From Bacteroidota bacterium (GTDB lineage: Bacteria > Bacteroidota > Bacteroidia > 2-12-FULL-35-15), in assembly GCA_021413595.1 (NCBI GenBank), contig JAIOQD010000257.1, forward strand, positions 1 to 16,008: DNA of 16,008 nt, written 5' to 3'. A program made the translations under genes and the position numbers. Numbering within the stretch: position 1 is the first letter of the stretch; every line of letters starts with the position of its first letter. This document shows, piece by piece, positions 6,206 through 14,100 of the stretch. A model generated the notes under the pieces. The model searched no databases. It saw nothing but the letters and a program-made list of their open reading frames with translations, and was not told the origin of the DNA.

Positions 6206-7375
6206 GTGTGGAGGCGTTTTGGGTTATTGCATATATTTGGTGTGAATATTAAACAACGGGAAATTTGTCCTACCCCCTTTGAAACAGTGGTTTCGAATCC
6301 AACGCTTGTAAACATTGGACAAGTGCTAACTAATTTTTCTATTAAGGTTCATTTGCCAATAAAAGGATTAATAAAAGCGACTATTTTTAAGCAGTTTTGT
6401 GGAGGAGAAACTATTAAAGAGTGTGATAAAACAGTTAAAGAATTAGGCCGATTTAAGATCGGAACCATTTTAGATTATTCAGTAGAAGGTAAAGAAACCG
6501 AACACGATTTTGAGGTGTGTGCCATCGAAACTATTGCAACTATTGCTAAAGCGAAAGATGATAGTCTTATTCCTTTTTGTGTTTTTAAAGTAACCGGCCT
6601 TGCACGTTTGAGTTTACTAGAAAAAGTTACGTCTGCCAAACCCCTGACCTTAGATGAAAAAAAAGAATTTGATCTCATAGAAAATCGTGTTGACAGAATC
6701 TGCAAAGCTGCGCATGAAGCAGGTACTCCCGTTTTTATTGATGCGGAAGAGAGCTGGATACAGAAAGCGATCGATGATCTGGCAAATAAAATGATGGCAA
6801 CATATAATATTCAGAAACCTATTGTTTACAATACGTTTCAAATGTATTGTAAAGATAAAATGGCGTATTTAAAACATTCCTTTGCGGTTGCTAAACAACA
6901 CAATTATTATTTGGGTGCCAAATTAGTTCGTGGTGCTTACATGGAAAAAGAACGTGCCCGAGCTGCGGAAAAAAATTATCCATCTCCTATACAAGGAAAA
7001 AAGGAAGATACAGATAATGATTATGATGCAGCACTTCTATTTTGCGTAGAAAATATTGACAGAATAGCAATTTGCGCAGGAACACACAATGAAAACAGTT
7101 CAATGAATCTGGTGCAACTAATGAAAGATAAAAACATTACTGAAAACAATAAACATATTTTTTTTTCGCAATTGCTGGGGATGAGTGACCATATCAGTTA
7201 CAATCTCGCTGATGCAGGGTACAATGTTGCAAAATATGTACCTTACGGACCAGTGAATGAAGTGCTGCCTTATTTGATCAGAAGAGCTCAGGAAAACACT
7301 TCAGTAAAAGGACAAACAGGCCGCGAATTAAGTTTGATCATTAAAGAAAAACAAAGAAGAAAAACTTCTCAATAG
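6206..7375 (+). CDS. Proline dehydrogenase with replaced or degraded N-terminus
   Basis: FAD-dependent proline dehydrogenase, oxidising proline to pyrroline-5-carboxylate, the first step of proline use. From residue 30 (SNPTLVNIGQVLTNF) to the end the match to the monofunctional Bacteroidota PRODH family is continuous. Seen are KATIFKQFCGGE (57-68), LDYSVEGKE (89-97), IDAEESW (178-184), KLVRGAYMEKE (239-249), AGTHNE (291-296), GMSDHISYNLA (325-335) and YGPVNEVLPYLIRRAQEN (347-364), with the paired arginines R359-R360 that bind substrate in PutA. The usual first 30 or so residues (a segment with FDNTE- and YWLFK-like motifs) are absent; residues 1-29 look like translated repeat DNA. The frame is open upstream to 6152. 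The GTG at 6206 is only a nominal start; GTG 6242 or GTG 6287 are alternatives. The enzyme could still be active, or this could be an early pseudogene. Confidence 0.82.
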   Translation: MWRRFGLLHIFGVNIKQREICPTPFETVVSNPTLVNIGQVLTNFSIKVHLPIKGLIKATIFKQFCGGETIKECDKTVKELGRFKIGTILDYSVEGKETEHDFEVCAIETIATIAKAKDDSLIPFCVFKVTGLARLSLLEKVTSAKPLTLDEKKEFDLIENRVDRICKAAHEAGTPVFIDAEESWIQKAIDDLANKMMATYNIQKPIVYNTFQMYCKDKMAYLKHSFAVAKQHNYYLGAKLVRGAYMEKERARAAEKNYPSPIQGKKEDTDNDYDAALLFCVENIDRIAICAGTHNENSSMNLVQLMKDKNITENNKHIFFSQLLGMSDHISYNLADAGYNVAKYVPYGPVNEVLPYLIRRAQENTSVKGQTGRELSLIIKEKQRRKTSQ

Positions 7376-7427
7376 CCTTGCAAAACCTGCTAAGTTTTTG
7401 AATACGAACTCTGTATTTAAAATTTAA

Positions 7428-7435
7428 TATATTTG
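7428..7435 (+). promoter_or_regulatory. Bacteroidota -7 promoter box upstream of the four-TM protein gene
   Basis: TATATTTG followed by C matches TAnnTTTG and lies about 50 bases before the ATG at 7486. A TTG at 7398-7400 is further upstream than the usual -33 spacing, so only the -7 box is well supported. It suggests that transcription of the hypothetical gene set starts here, separate from PRODH. Confidence 0.5.
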
Positions 7436-7485
7436 CAGTCGCTGAAGATTTTTATTTTAAATAAATCATATTAACATAAATAACC

Positions 7486-8340
7486 ATGGAACCAGTAACA
7501 ACAGAAGCTGCTTTGCCTGCAAAAAGGCCTAAATTTTTGACCGTTTTATGTATCTTATCTTTTGTTGGTATTGGAATTAGTTTGGTTAGCGGTATAATCA
7601 GTTATTTCTCTTATTCAACGTTAGCAAATGCAGGTGGAATGCTTAATAGTATTGGAGCAGGAGTTAAAGATGGTGAAAAAATAGGGGAATCGATGAATGC
7701 TTTGGCCAATGCAATGGGAATGGATTATGGTAAATGGGCATTGGTGGTATTAATTCAGACAATACTTAACATTCCAATTTTAGTGGGTGTACTGATGATG
7801 TGGAAACAAAAGAAAGTTGGTTTCTATATTTATGCACCTTTCGAAATAATTCAACCTGTAATGCCTATTATATTTGGGCTTGGTTTATTTGGTGGGTTAA
7901 GTGCAATACTAAGTTTGATCTTTGCTATCGTTTTTGTGGTATTATACGCATTGAACTTAAAACACATGAATGGTGGTACTGCATCAGATGCAGCATCAGC
8001 ATCAAGTCTGGGGCAAAAACAAAATCCGGCTGCTGGTTCAAAAAGCGGTACTTTTTATGAGATCAGAGTAGGGAATGTAACTTGTGTTCCTGTAGGAGCA
8101 ACGTTTAAAGTAGGGATGACAGTTACTGCTAAAAAATTTGCTACTGACAGCAAAACAGGAAAAGTAAAAGAAGAAATGATCAATGACGAAATTCAAATTG
8201 GAATGGTGAAAGACGGAAAAGAGATCTATTTAAAAAGCTATAAATTTACAAAAACAAGTACACTTTTGAACCTTACTCTTAACCAAAAACCTGATAAGAT
8301 TGGCGTAGATCCGTACAATAAATTACCGGAAAAAGTTTAG
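7486..8340 (+). CDS. Four-TM membrane protein with soluble C-terminal domain, unknown function
   Basis: I do not recognise a named family. The 284 residues divide into a short charged N-terminus (PAKRPK), TM1 at about 18-40, a loop with Gly/Ala/Met-rich helices (45-80), TM2 at 84-106, a basic KQKK turn, TM3 at 111-132 and TM4 at 136-158. A Gly/Ala/Ser linker (162-188) leads to a soluble beta-rich domain of about 95 residues (187-284; YEIRVGNVTCVPVGATFKVG, then paired charged strands). The positive-inside rule puts both ends in the cytoplasm. The C-terminal tail KPDKIGVDPYNKL recalls the tail of Bacteroidota ABC-permease/M1-peptidase fusion proteins, from memory only; that domain would be periplasmic, so the two readings conflict. 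ATG start at 7486 with a promoter box 50 bp upstream. The next gene begins 125 bp downstream on the same strand, so joint transcription is possible. Confidence 0.75.
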   Translation: MEPVTTEAALPAKRPKFLTVLCILSFVGIGISLVSGIISYFSYSTLANAGGMLNSIGAGVKDGEKIGESMNALANAMGMDYGKWALVVLIQTILNIPILVGVLMMWKQKKVGFYIYAPFEIIQPVMPIIFGLGLFGGLSAILSLIFAIVFVVLYALNLKHMNGGTASDAASASSLGQKQNPAAGSKSGTFYEIRVGNVTCVPVGATFKVGMTVTAKKFATDSKTGKVKEEMINDEIQIGMVKDGKEIYLKSYKFTKTSTLLNLTLNQKPDKIGVDPYNKLPEKV

Positions 8341-8465
8341 CCCTCTTTAATTTTTAATTTTAGATTTTTATTTTATTTTTTGAAAAATTAAAATAATTCA
8401 GAAAAATTGATCTTTATTTTATTTAGCAAATAAAAAATGTTGCATAAATTTCATTACTAATCTCT
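8341..8465. other. AT-rich gap with possible weak hairpin
   Basis: Very AT-rich spacer. TTTAATTTTT near 8346-8355 can pair with AAAAATTAAA near 8383-8392, a stem with no G-C pairs, so a poor terminator at best. No TAnnTTTG box was found before the ATG at 8466; TAAATTTC near 8445 is one mismatch away. Confidence 0.3.
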
Positions 8466-10109
8466 ATGGTTGATCAAACCTATTTGCCAAGTAAAACAGT
8501 AACATTAAAGGATGATAATTTAAAGGCAGCATCTATTGAATCCACCGCACCTAAAAGTATCGTTTCTGTTAAAGATAATTACCTTTCTCACAAGACAGTG
8601 ATTCTTAATGCCGGACTAAATGAAATAAACAAGGAAGAGATCATTCCATCTTCTATTTCTTCAACCATTGATTCTAAAGTTGATGAGATTTCTCAGAAAA
8701 TAATAAATATAGTTGATGAAATAAAAACTGAAAAAATAGCAGAAAAGACAATCGAGGTTCAGTCGAATATTATTAATGCTATAACTACTTCTCCTTTAAA
8801 TCCTGATACAGATAAAGGGAATTACCTTTTTCATAAAACGGTTAATTTAACAACCGAAGTGGTTGCTGTACCGAAAGAAGAAAAATCAAGGGAAGATCTA
8901 TCTAACAAGATAAACATACCGTCTCCATCACCTGCAAACATTGTTTCTAAAGACAATTACCCTTCTCACAAAACCATTGATCTATCCGGTACTGCAATTA
9001 AGCAAGAAGAAAAATCTATTGATGTAAAAACTACTATTACTAAAGAGGAGCAGACTATCGTTCAACCCGTTGCAGCTGATACAAATAGTTCAATAATCAT
9101 AGAGAAGGTCTCAGAACAAAGAGTAGAATTTGTTTCAAAAATAAATATAGCTGCCGAAAAAACAGTTAACCAAGTGATAGATGCACCACAAACAATTGGT
9201 TTAAAGGAAGATAACAATGAAAGTTATCCGTCACGTAAAACAGTAATTCTAAAAGAAGTAGAAAAAATTACCTTAGCTGAAAACAATAAAAAGGAATTAG
9301 TAAATCGAGAAATTCATTCAACTGAAAACAAAACAGAAAGCGTAGCAATATTAAAAACCTCGGAAATACTTTCAGTTACATATCCAAATCATAAAACCCA
9401 TTTTTTTGTTAAAGAAGAGAATAAAGTAGTAGCAGAAAATGACGGAGCCTTGTCTGCTGCACCTTCTTCTTCTTCCTCTCCTTCAATTAAAAAGGAAGAA
9501 ACTATAATTCAAGGAAATAATAAACCGAATACCGTTATTTCATCAGCTAAACGTCAAAAACCGGTTTTGTGGATGGCGATAAGTAGTTCTTTATTTATTT
9601 TATCGGCAATTAGCATTTGGTTTTTCTATAATCAACAAAACTCCTTGAAAGAAGAAATTACTTTATTAAAGCTCAACAATGAAACTTTAACAGATAGTGT
9701 AACGAAGCTCCGTAGGGACAAACTTCAATTTGATGATATAATTATTAGGGGCGGAAAAATTGATCCTAAAAACAATATTACTTTATTAGAGAATGCAACT
9801 GACGCAGAAGCATTAAGGATCTGTTTTTCTATTAATAGTAATCAATATGCTACAATTGGAAAAAAAGCGGTGTATATTCGAATTATCGACCCGAATAATA
9901 ACGTTTTAGGTAATCCAAAAGATAACCTTTTTGAATACAAAGGAAATCAATTACCTTTTTCCTTAAAGAAAGAGGTTGAGTACAGAAAGGAAGAATTGAT
10001 GCTTTGTATTGACTATAAGCCTGAGGAAAAACTTCAGAAGGGACTCTATAAAGCGGAGATATATAATGATGGAGTGTTGGATCTAAAGAGTTCATTTGAG
10101 TTAAAATAA
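8466..10109 (+). CDS. Single-pass membrane protein with six Y-x-x-[HSR]-K-T motifs in a long disordered N-terminal arm
   Basis: I do not recognise the family. The 547 residues form three parts. Residues 1-365 are hydrophilic, Lys/Glu/Ser/Thr-rich and predicted mostly disordered, and contain six copies of a short motif: YLPSKTVTL (6-14), YLSHKTVIL (39-47), YLFHKTVNL (120-128), YPSHKTIDL (165-173), YPSRKTVIL (254-262) and YPNHKTHFF (306-314), usually after Asp/Asn/Ser residues. A serine run (334-338) precedes KRQK and a single TM at about 367-388. Then come a short coiled coil (LKEEITLLKLNNETLTDSVTKL, 394-415) and a C-terminal domain of about 120 residues (425-547). No signal peptide precedes the arm, and KRQK before the TM puts the arm in the cytoplasm and the C-terminal domain in the periplasm. 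The ATG at 8466 is followed within 15 bases by the first motif. The invariant Lys-Thr suggests a recognition or modification site; this is inference. Confidence 0.8.
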   Translation: MVDQTYLPSKTVTLKDDNLKAASIESTAPKSIVSVKDNYLSHKTVILNAGLNEINKEEIIPSSISSTIDSKVDEISQKIINIVDEIKTEKIAEKTIEVQSNIINAITTSPLNPDTDKGNYLFHKTVNLTTEVVAVPKEEKSREDLSNKINIPSPSPANIVSKDNYPSHKTIDLSGTAIKQEEKSIDVKTTITKEEQTIVQPVAADTNSSIIIEKVSEQRVEFVSKINIAAEKTVNQVIDAPQTIGLKEDNNESYPSRKTVILKEVEKITLAENNKKELVNREIHSTENKTESVAILKTSEILSVTYPNHKTHFFVKEENKVVAENDGALSAAPSSSSSPSIKKEETIIQGNNKPNTVISSAKRQKPVLWMAISSSLFILSAISIWFFYNQQNSLKEEITLLKLNNETLTDSVTKLRRDKLQFDDIIIRGGKIDPKNNITLLENATDAEALRICFSINSNQYATIGKKAVYIRIIDPNNNVLGNPKDNLFEYKGNQLPFSLKKEVEYRKEELMLCIDYKPEEKLQKGLYKAEIYNDGVLDLKSSFELK

Positions 10110-10171
10110 TTTTCACTCTTTAGCCCCAAATTTCTGAATACTATTATAATTTATTGAAAATTAAAAAAACA

Positions 10172-10705
10172 ATGGAAAATACAGAAGACCTACAAAAGTA
10201 CTTTGACTCAAAAGAATATTCCACTTCAATTATTGGAAAAGAAGGGGAGGAGGAGCCTGTAACTATAGATGAAAGCAAAATATCGAATCTAATTTCTCTT
10301 TTGACCGATCCTGCTAACAAAGAATTGAAAGAAGGAACGCTTTTAACTTTAAAAAAGGAAAAAGGTGGAAATTTACTCTTATTAGCCATTGCAAGCCCAA
10401 AAGCTGAAAACGTGAGGCACAAACTGGTTGCAGCTTGCTGGGAATCTGAAATAAATTATAGTCACTATTTTTCTTTTTTTATTCTTCTGGCTCTTGATAA
10501 TGACTATTTGGTTTCCCTGGAAGCTATAACAGTTATTTCTACAATGGAAGGCCCTTTTAACAATGATGATGTGAGAAAAGCAATTAAAAAAGTGAAGGCT
10601 GCAAAAGAAACTATTACCACCGAGAAAGTAGTTTTATTAAATGATCTGGTGGATACTCTGGAAGGTTTTATTGCTCCCGATAATAATGAATTTGAGAAAA
10701 ACTAG
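10172..10705 (+). CDS. Small helical soluble protein, possibly HEAT-like, unknown function
   Basis: No signal peptide or TM segment, so likely cytoplasmic. With the ATG at 10172 it has 177 residues; a TTG at 10154 would add six (MKIKKT) and is less likely. After an acidic front (GEEEPVTIDESK), the body reads as helix pairs: ISNLISLLTDPANKELKEGT, then LLLLAIASPKAENVRHKLVAA, YFSFFILLALDNDYLVSLEA and VVLLNDLVDTLEGF, the spacing expected of HEAT/armadillo-like repeats. No catalytic motif is seen. It begins 62 nt after the bitopic six-motif protein, on the same strand and with no promoter box between them, so the two are probably co-transcribed and may act together on the cytoplasmic side. The HEAT-like reading is by eye from helix periodicity, not a domain match. 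Confidence 0.72.
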   Translation: MENTEDLQKYFDSKEYSTSIIGKEGEEEPVTIDESKISNLISLLTDPANKELKEGTLLTLKKEKGGNLLLLAIASPKAENVRHKLVAACWESEINYSHYFSFFILLALDNDYLVSLEAITVISTMEGPFNNDDVRKAIKKVKAAKETITTEKVVLLNDLVDTLEGFIAPDNNEFEKN

Positions 10706-10739
10706 TTAAATTGTTTACAGGATAATTGCAAAATTTTAT

Positions 10740-11039
10740 TCATTCGATCTCTGCTGTCAAACCTCTTTCTAATAGAGCAGTACAAAAAGATTCTAATTCT
10801 TCGTATGATCCTTTTTTAACTGAACATTTTCCTTTATAGTGTACTAAAAAAGTACATTGTTCCGCTTGTATTGCATCGTGTTTGCAAATTTTTATCAGCG
10901 ATTCAATTACAAAATCAAAGGTATTGAACTCATCGTTATAAAGTATGATTTGCTTATCAGCTACTTCAACCTCTTCGGTTTCAACCAACACATCCGACTC
11001 GGTATCAAAATTGTGCTGTTTTTCATTATAGTTTTTCAT
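10740..11039 (-). CDS. clpS: ClpS, ATP-dependent Clp protease adaptor
   Basis: N-degron adaptor that delivers proteins with bulky hydrophobic N-terminal residues to ClpAP- or ClpCP-type proteases in the cytoplasm. With the ATG at 11037-11039 the protein has 99 residues, normal for ClpS. After a disordered acidic lead (1-28) the core shows ILYNDEFNTFDFVIESL (32-48), whose Asn-Asp-Glu corresponds to the NDD substrate-pocket motif of E. coli ClpS, then ICKHDAIQAEQCTFLVHYKGKC (51-72) with the VHYKGK block that contacts the N-degron and the Clp N-domain, and finally LLERGLTAEIE. The frame stays open upstream to 11168, but that extension runs into the end of the neighbouring gene, is His/Asn/Gln-rich and is not ClpS-like. 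It lies 67 nt downstream of the giant SPOR-domain gene with no clear promoter of its own, and converges with the helical-protein gene. Confidence 0.95.
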   Translation of the reverse strand: MKNYNEKQHNFDTESDVLVETEEVEVADKQIILYNDEFNTFDFVIESLIKICKHDAIQAEQCTFLVHYKGKCSVKKGSYEELESFCTALLERGLTAEIE

Positions 11040-11106
11040 CTGAAAATGATTATGGTGATATTGTTTGTTGTTTAATTGCCTACTGCTAAATTGCCCAATT
11101 GTATAA

Positions 11107-14100
11107 TTATTTTCTTGCTTCCTCAACAGGTATTTTTTCGCCATTACGGAAAGCAATAATAAATGCATCCGTAAGGCTTTCCGCCACCACTTCAGATTTT
11201 AGTGAGTTCGCCTCTTCATAGGTTTTTAAATTTCCTACAGTATAAACAGTTAATCCATTATTGTCTTTGTAGGTTTTAATGCCCTTCGAAGCAATTTTAA
11301 TAAATTTGTTGGCTATTTCTAATGGCACTTCATCGTTAAATGCACCAATTTGAATTTTATATATAATTCCGGAATTACTAGCATCGCTGCTGCTTGGAGT
11401 AGCTTCTTTGTTTATTTGATTTGACGTAGAATTATTTGCAGCCGGTTGTGTAATGTCTGTTATATCAACAATCCATCTTTCTTCGGTGAGGCTTTGTTTT
11501 GGCAGAGCAGTAAACATAGGCAATTTATTAACGTTAGCACCAGTAGAAAACACTGCATCTCCTTGCTTTTCGTATTGTTTTGCTTCGGCCAATGAAATAC
11601 GTTTGCCATTGTAATAAGCAGTAACAAATGCATCTTTAATACCTACATCATTTATCATTTCTGTTGCTTCCGCAGCACGTGATACACTTTTATAAATTCC
11701 AGTGTAATAGCGTAAGTTCCCATTAGCAGCTGTTTCGGTATATAATGGTTTCATATTATATAACTTACCGGCTACAACGGGTTGAGAAAATACACCAACC
11801 TGCACAGTATAGAATAAGCCTTGAACAGTGGTTACACTTTCTGTTTTGGCAATAGCTTTTAGTTCATCCGTTTTTTTGTCGGTTACAGGTAGTTCATTAG
11901 TTGTTACAACCGTATTGTTTTCTGTATTTACAATTGGGTTATTTATTTGTAAAACGGTGGTAGGAACTCCACCCGCCATAGCATAGGCTTCATTTATCGG
12001 AATACGTTTACCATTTAAGAAAGCAACTATAAAGGCATCTTTATATCCCATACCAATAATTTTATTTTTTACTTTATCAGCAGTTGTGAATTTTTCAAAA
12101 ACGCCAACCGTATAACGTATAAATCCTTTAGGTGTTGTTTCTCCTGTTATAGGACTCATGCCTTGAAATAGATCCTGAGGTATTGGTTTTCGGAATGCAC
12201 CTATCTGAACCTTAAAGATTAAACCTTCCGGTAATTCTTTATTTATAGGAATTGGATTTTTTAATGAATAGATAGGTGTTGATTTCTGCTCGAAAACTTC
12301 ATTTGGGCTTAATATAACATCTGAAGAAGAGGATGTTCTTATGCTTGTATTGCCAGCGTTTTCATTTATAGAAGAATTAAGAGGTGGGGTTATATTCCCG
12401 GCAGACACAACAGCGTTCGTAACAGGGGGGATCGATGTTCCGGAATTTAATTGGTTATTTGTAACGCTTTGATTATTGGCAGCATTTGTAGCGGAAGCAA
12501 TAAAATTTGGATTGTATTTTTTATAAATATCCATTGCCTCTTTTTGTTTTTCCAGAGCATTGATTTCATTTTTGCGTGCAGCTTCTAATTCCGTTTCTTT
12601 TGCAGAATATGAATCAGTAGTGCTTGCTTTTATTCGTTGTTTTCTAGCGTTATCAAAAAAAGTTTTTGCTTCATCATTTGTTATTTCAGCCTTTAAAATT
12701 TCGGTTGAAGCGTTTGAGGAAGATGCAGATGCTATTTGGTCCAATTCATTTTGATTAGAATCAAATTGTGTTGTATTAGCTGTGCCAATTAACTGAGAAG
12801 CTTGCAATTTTTTGTCTTGTCCTTCTTTCATTAACTCTTCAGACTGAGCATAAATTGTATTTTTTGTAGTGGTGTTTTTTGACTTCGCTGCTTGCGATTT
12901 CAATTCAACTGATTGGCTCATTACTACATCCGCTTCCTTATTAAGCACTTCGGCTTTTAACATTTGCTCTTTTGCAGCAGGCTCATTGTATGTATTTTGA
13001 TTTTCGGCAGATGTGGTATTGGAGTTGGCGTTTATTGTTTCATTTGTTTTAGCAATTGAAACAGTATTATCTTTTACAGGTAAAGTGGTACTATCCGTAA
13101 CCGGGAAAAAAACATTCTCTTTTACCGGTAAAGTAGTATTTGCCACGGCATTAGTATTGTTAGGATTACTTTTCTGATCTCCTGTGGTATTAGTTGTGTT
13201 ATCCTTAACAGCAGTATTATCAGAACTTGTGTTAGTAGCAATATTTTGTTGATTCAAAGTCTCCGCTTTTGTTAAGCTTTGGCTCGCCTGCGTTTTTTTC
13301 TCTTTTGAACTGACCTCTGCATCACTTATTTTCTTCAAAAGCAATGCTTTCATTTCAGGATCTGTTGTTGCAGCATAATCCTGTTCTTGCTTTTCAATAT
13401 CAGCATCTATAGCTTCAGCCCATTTTTTTAATACATCGGCCTTTTCCTTTTCACGATCGCCCTCATTTGTATTTTTTTCGGCAGTGGCTAGATCAGCTTT
13501 GTATTTTTTGTTGATATCGATAAGAGCGGTGGCTGTTGTTTTAGAGGTTCCTGCTGTGTTAGTATTTACAGGCGAAGTGGTATTTTTAACCGAACCTCCA
13601 TTTTGCTCAGTGCTGTTAGCATTCACAGGATTACTGCTGTCACTGGAATTGCCATTAGTATTTACAGATGTGGCAGCAACAGTTGCATTGTGATTTTTAT
13701 AAATATCAGCTGATTTTTTTTGCTTTTCCAAAGCAAGCATTTCATTTTTAGAAGCATCTTCCAATAGTATAGCTTTTTGATCTAATGATCTGGTAGTATC
13801 AGCGCGAAGATGCAGTTTCTCGGCTTTCTCAAAATAGATCAATGCTTCATCATTATTCATATCAGCCATAGCAATATCGTCTGAAGTATTTGTTGAATAT
13901 GATTTTGCAAGATTATCTAACTGAACTTTATTGGAAGCATATTCCGTTTTGTTTGCATTCGAATTTAGTTGAGCCGCTTGAATTTTCTTTTCCTTTGATT
14001 GTTCGAGCATATCATTCGACTGCTCTAATAATATTTTTTTTGTTTCTGGATTCTTTTCCTTAGCTGCTTTTGATCTCAGATCATCAGAATACGACACCAA

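Noticed and set aside
6109..6315. Minus-strand open frame of 68 codons overlapping the PRODH 5' region
   Set aside because: It matches no family I know and covers the repeat-like insert plus the antisense of PRODH. It is best explained by the element's base composition.
9461..9485. TTC/TCT microsatellite in the bitopic protein gene as a phase-variation tract
   Set aside because: The tract is short, interrupted and encodes a serine linker; three-base units would not shift the frame.
10706..10739. Bidirectional terminator between the helical-protein gene and clpS
   Set aside because: I looked for a hairpin with flanking T-runs in this 34-bp convergent gap and found only a loose AAATT/AATTT pairing.
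11040..11168. N-terminal extension of ClpS to an ATG at 11168
   Set aside because: It overlaps the end of the upstream gene, is low-complexity (His/Asn/Gln) and is not part of the ClpS family; the ATG at 11039 gives a normal-length protein.
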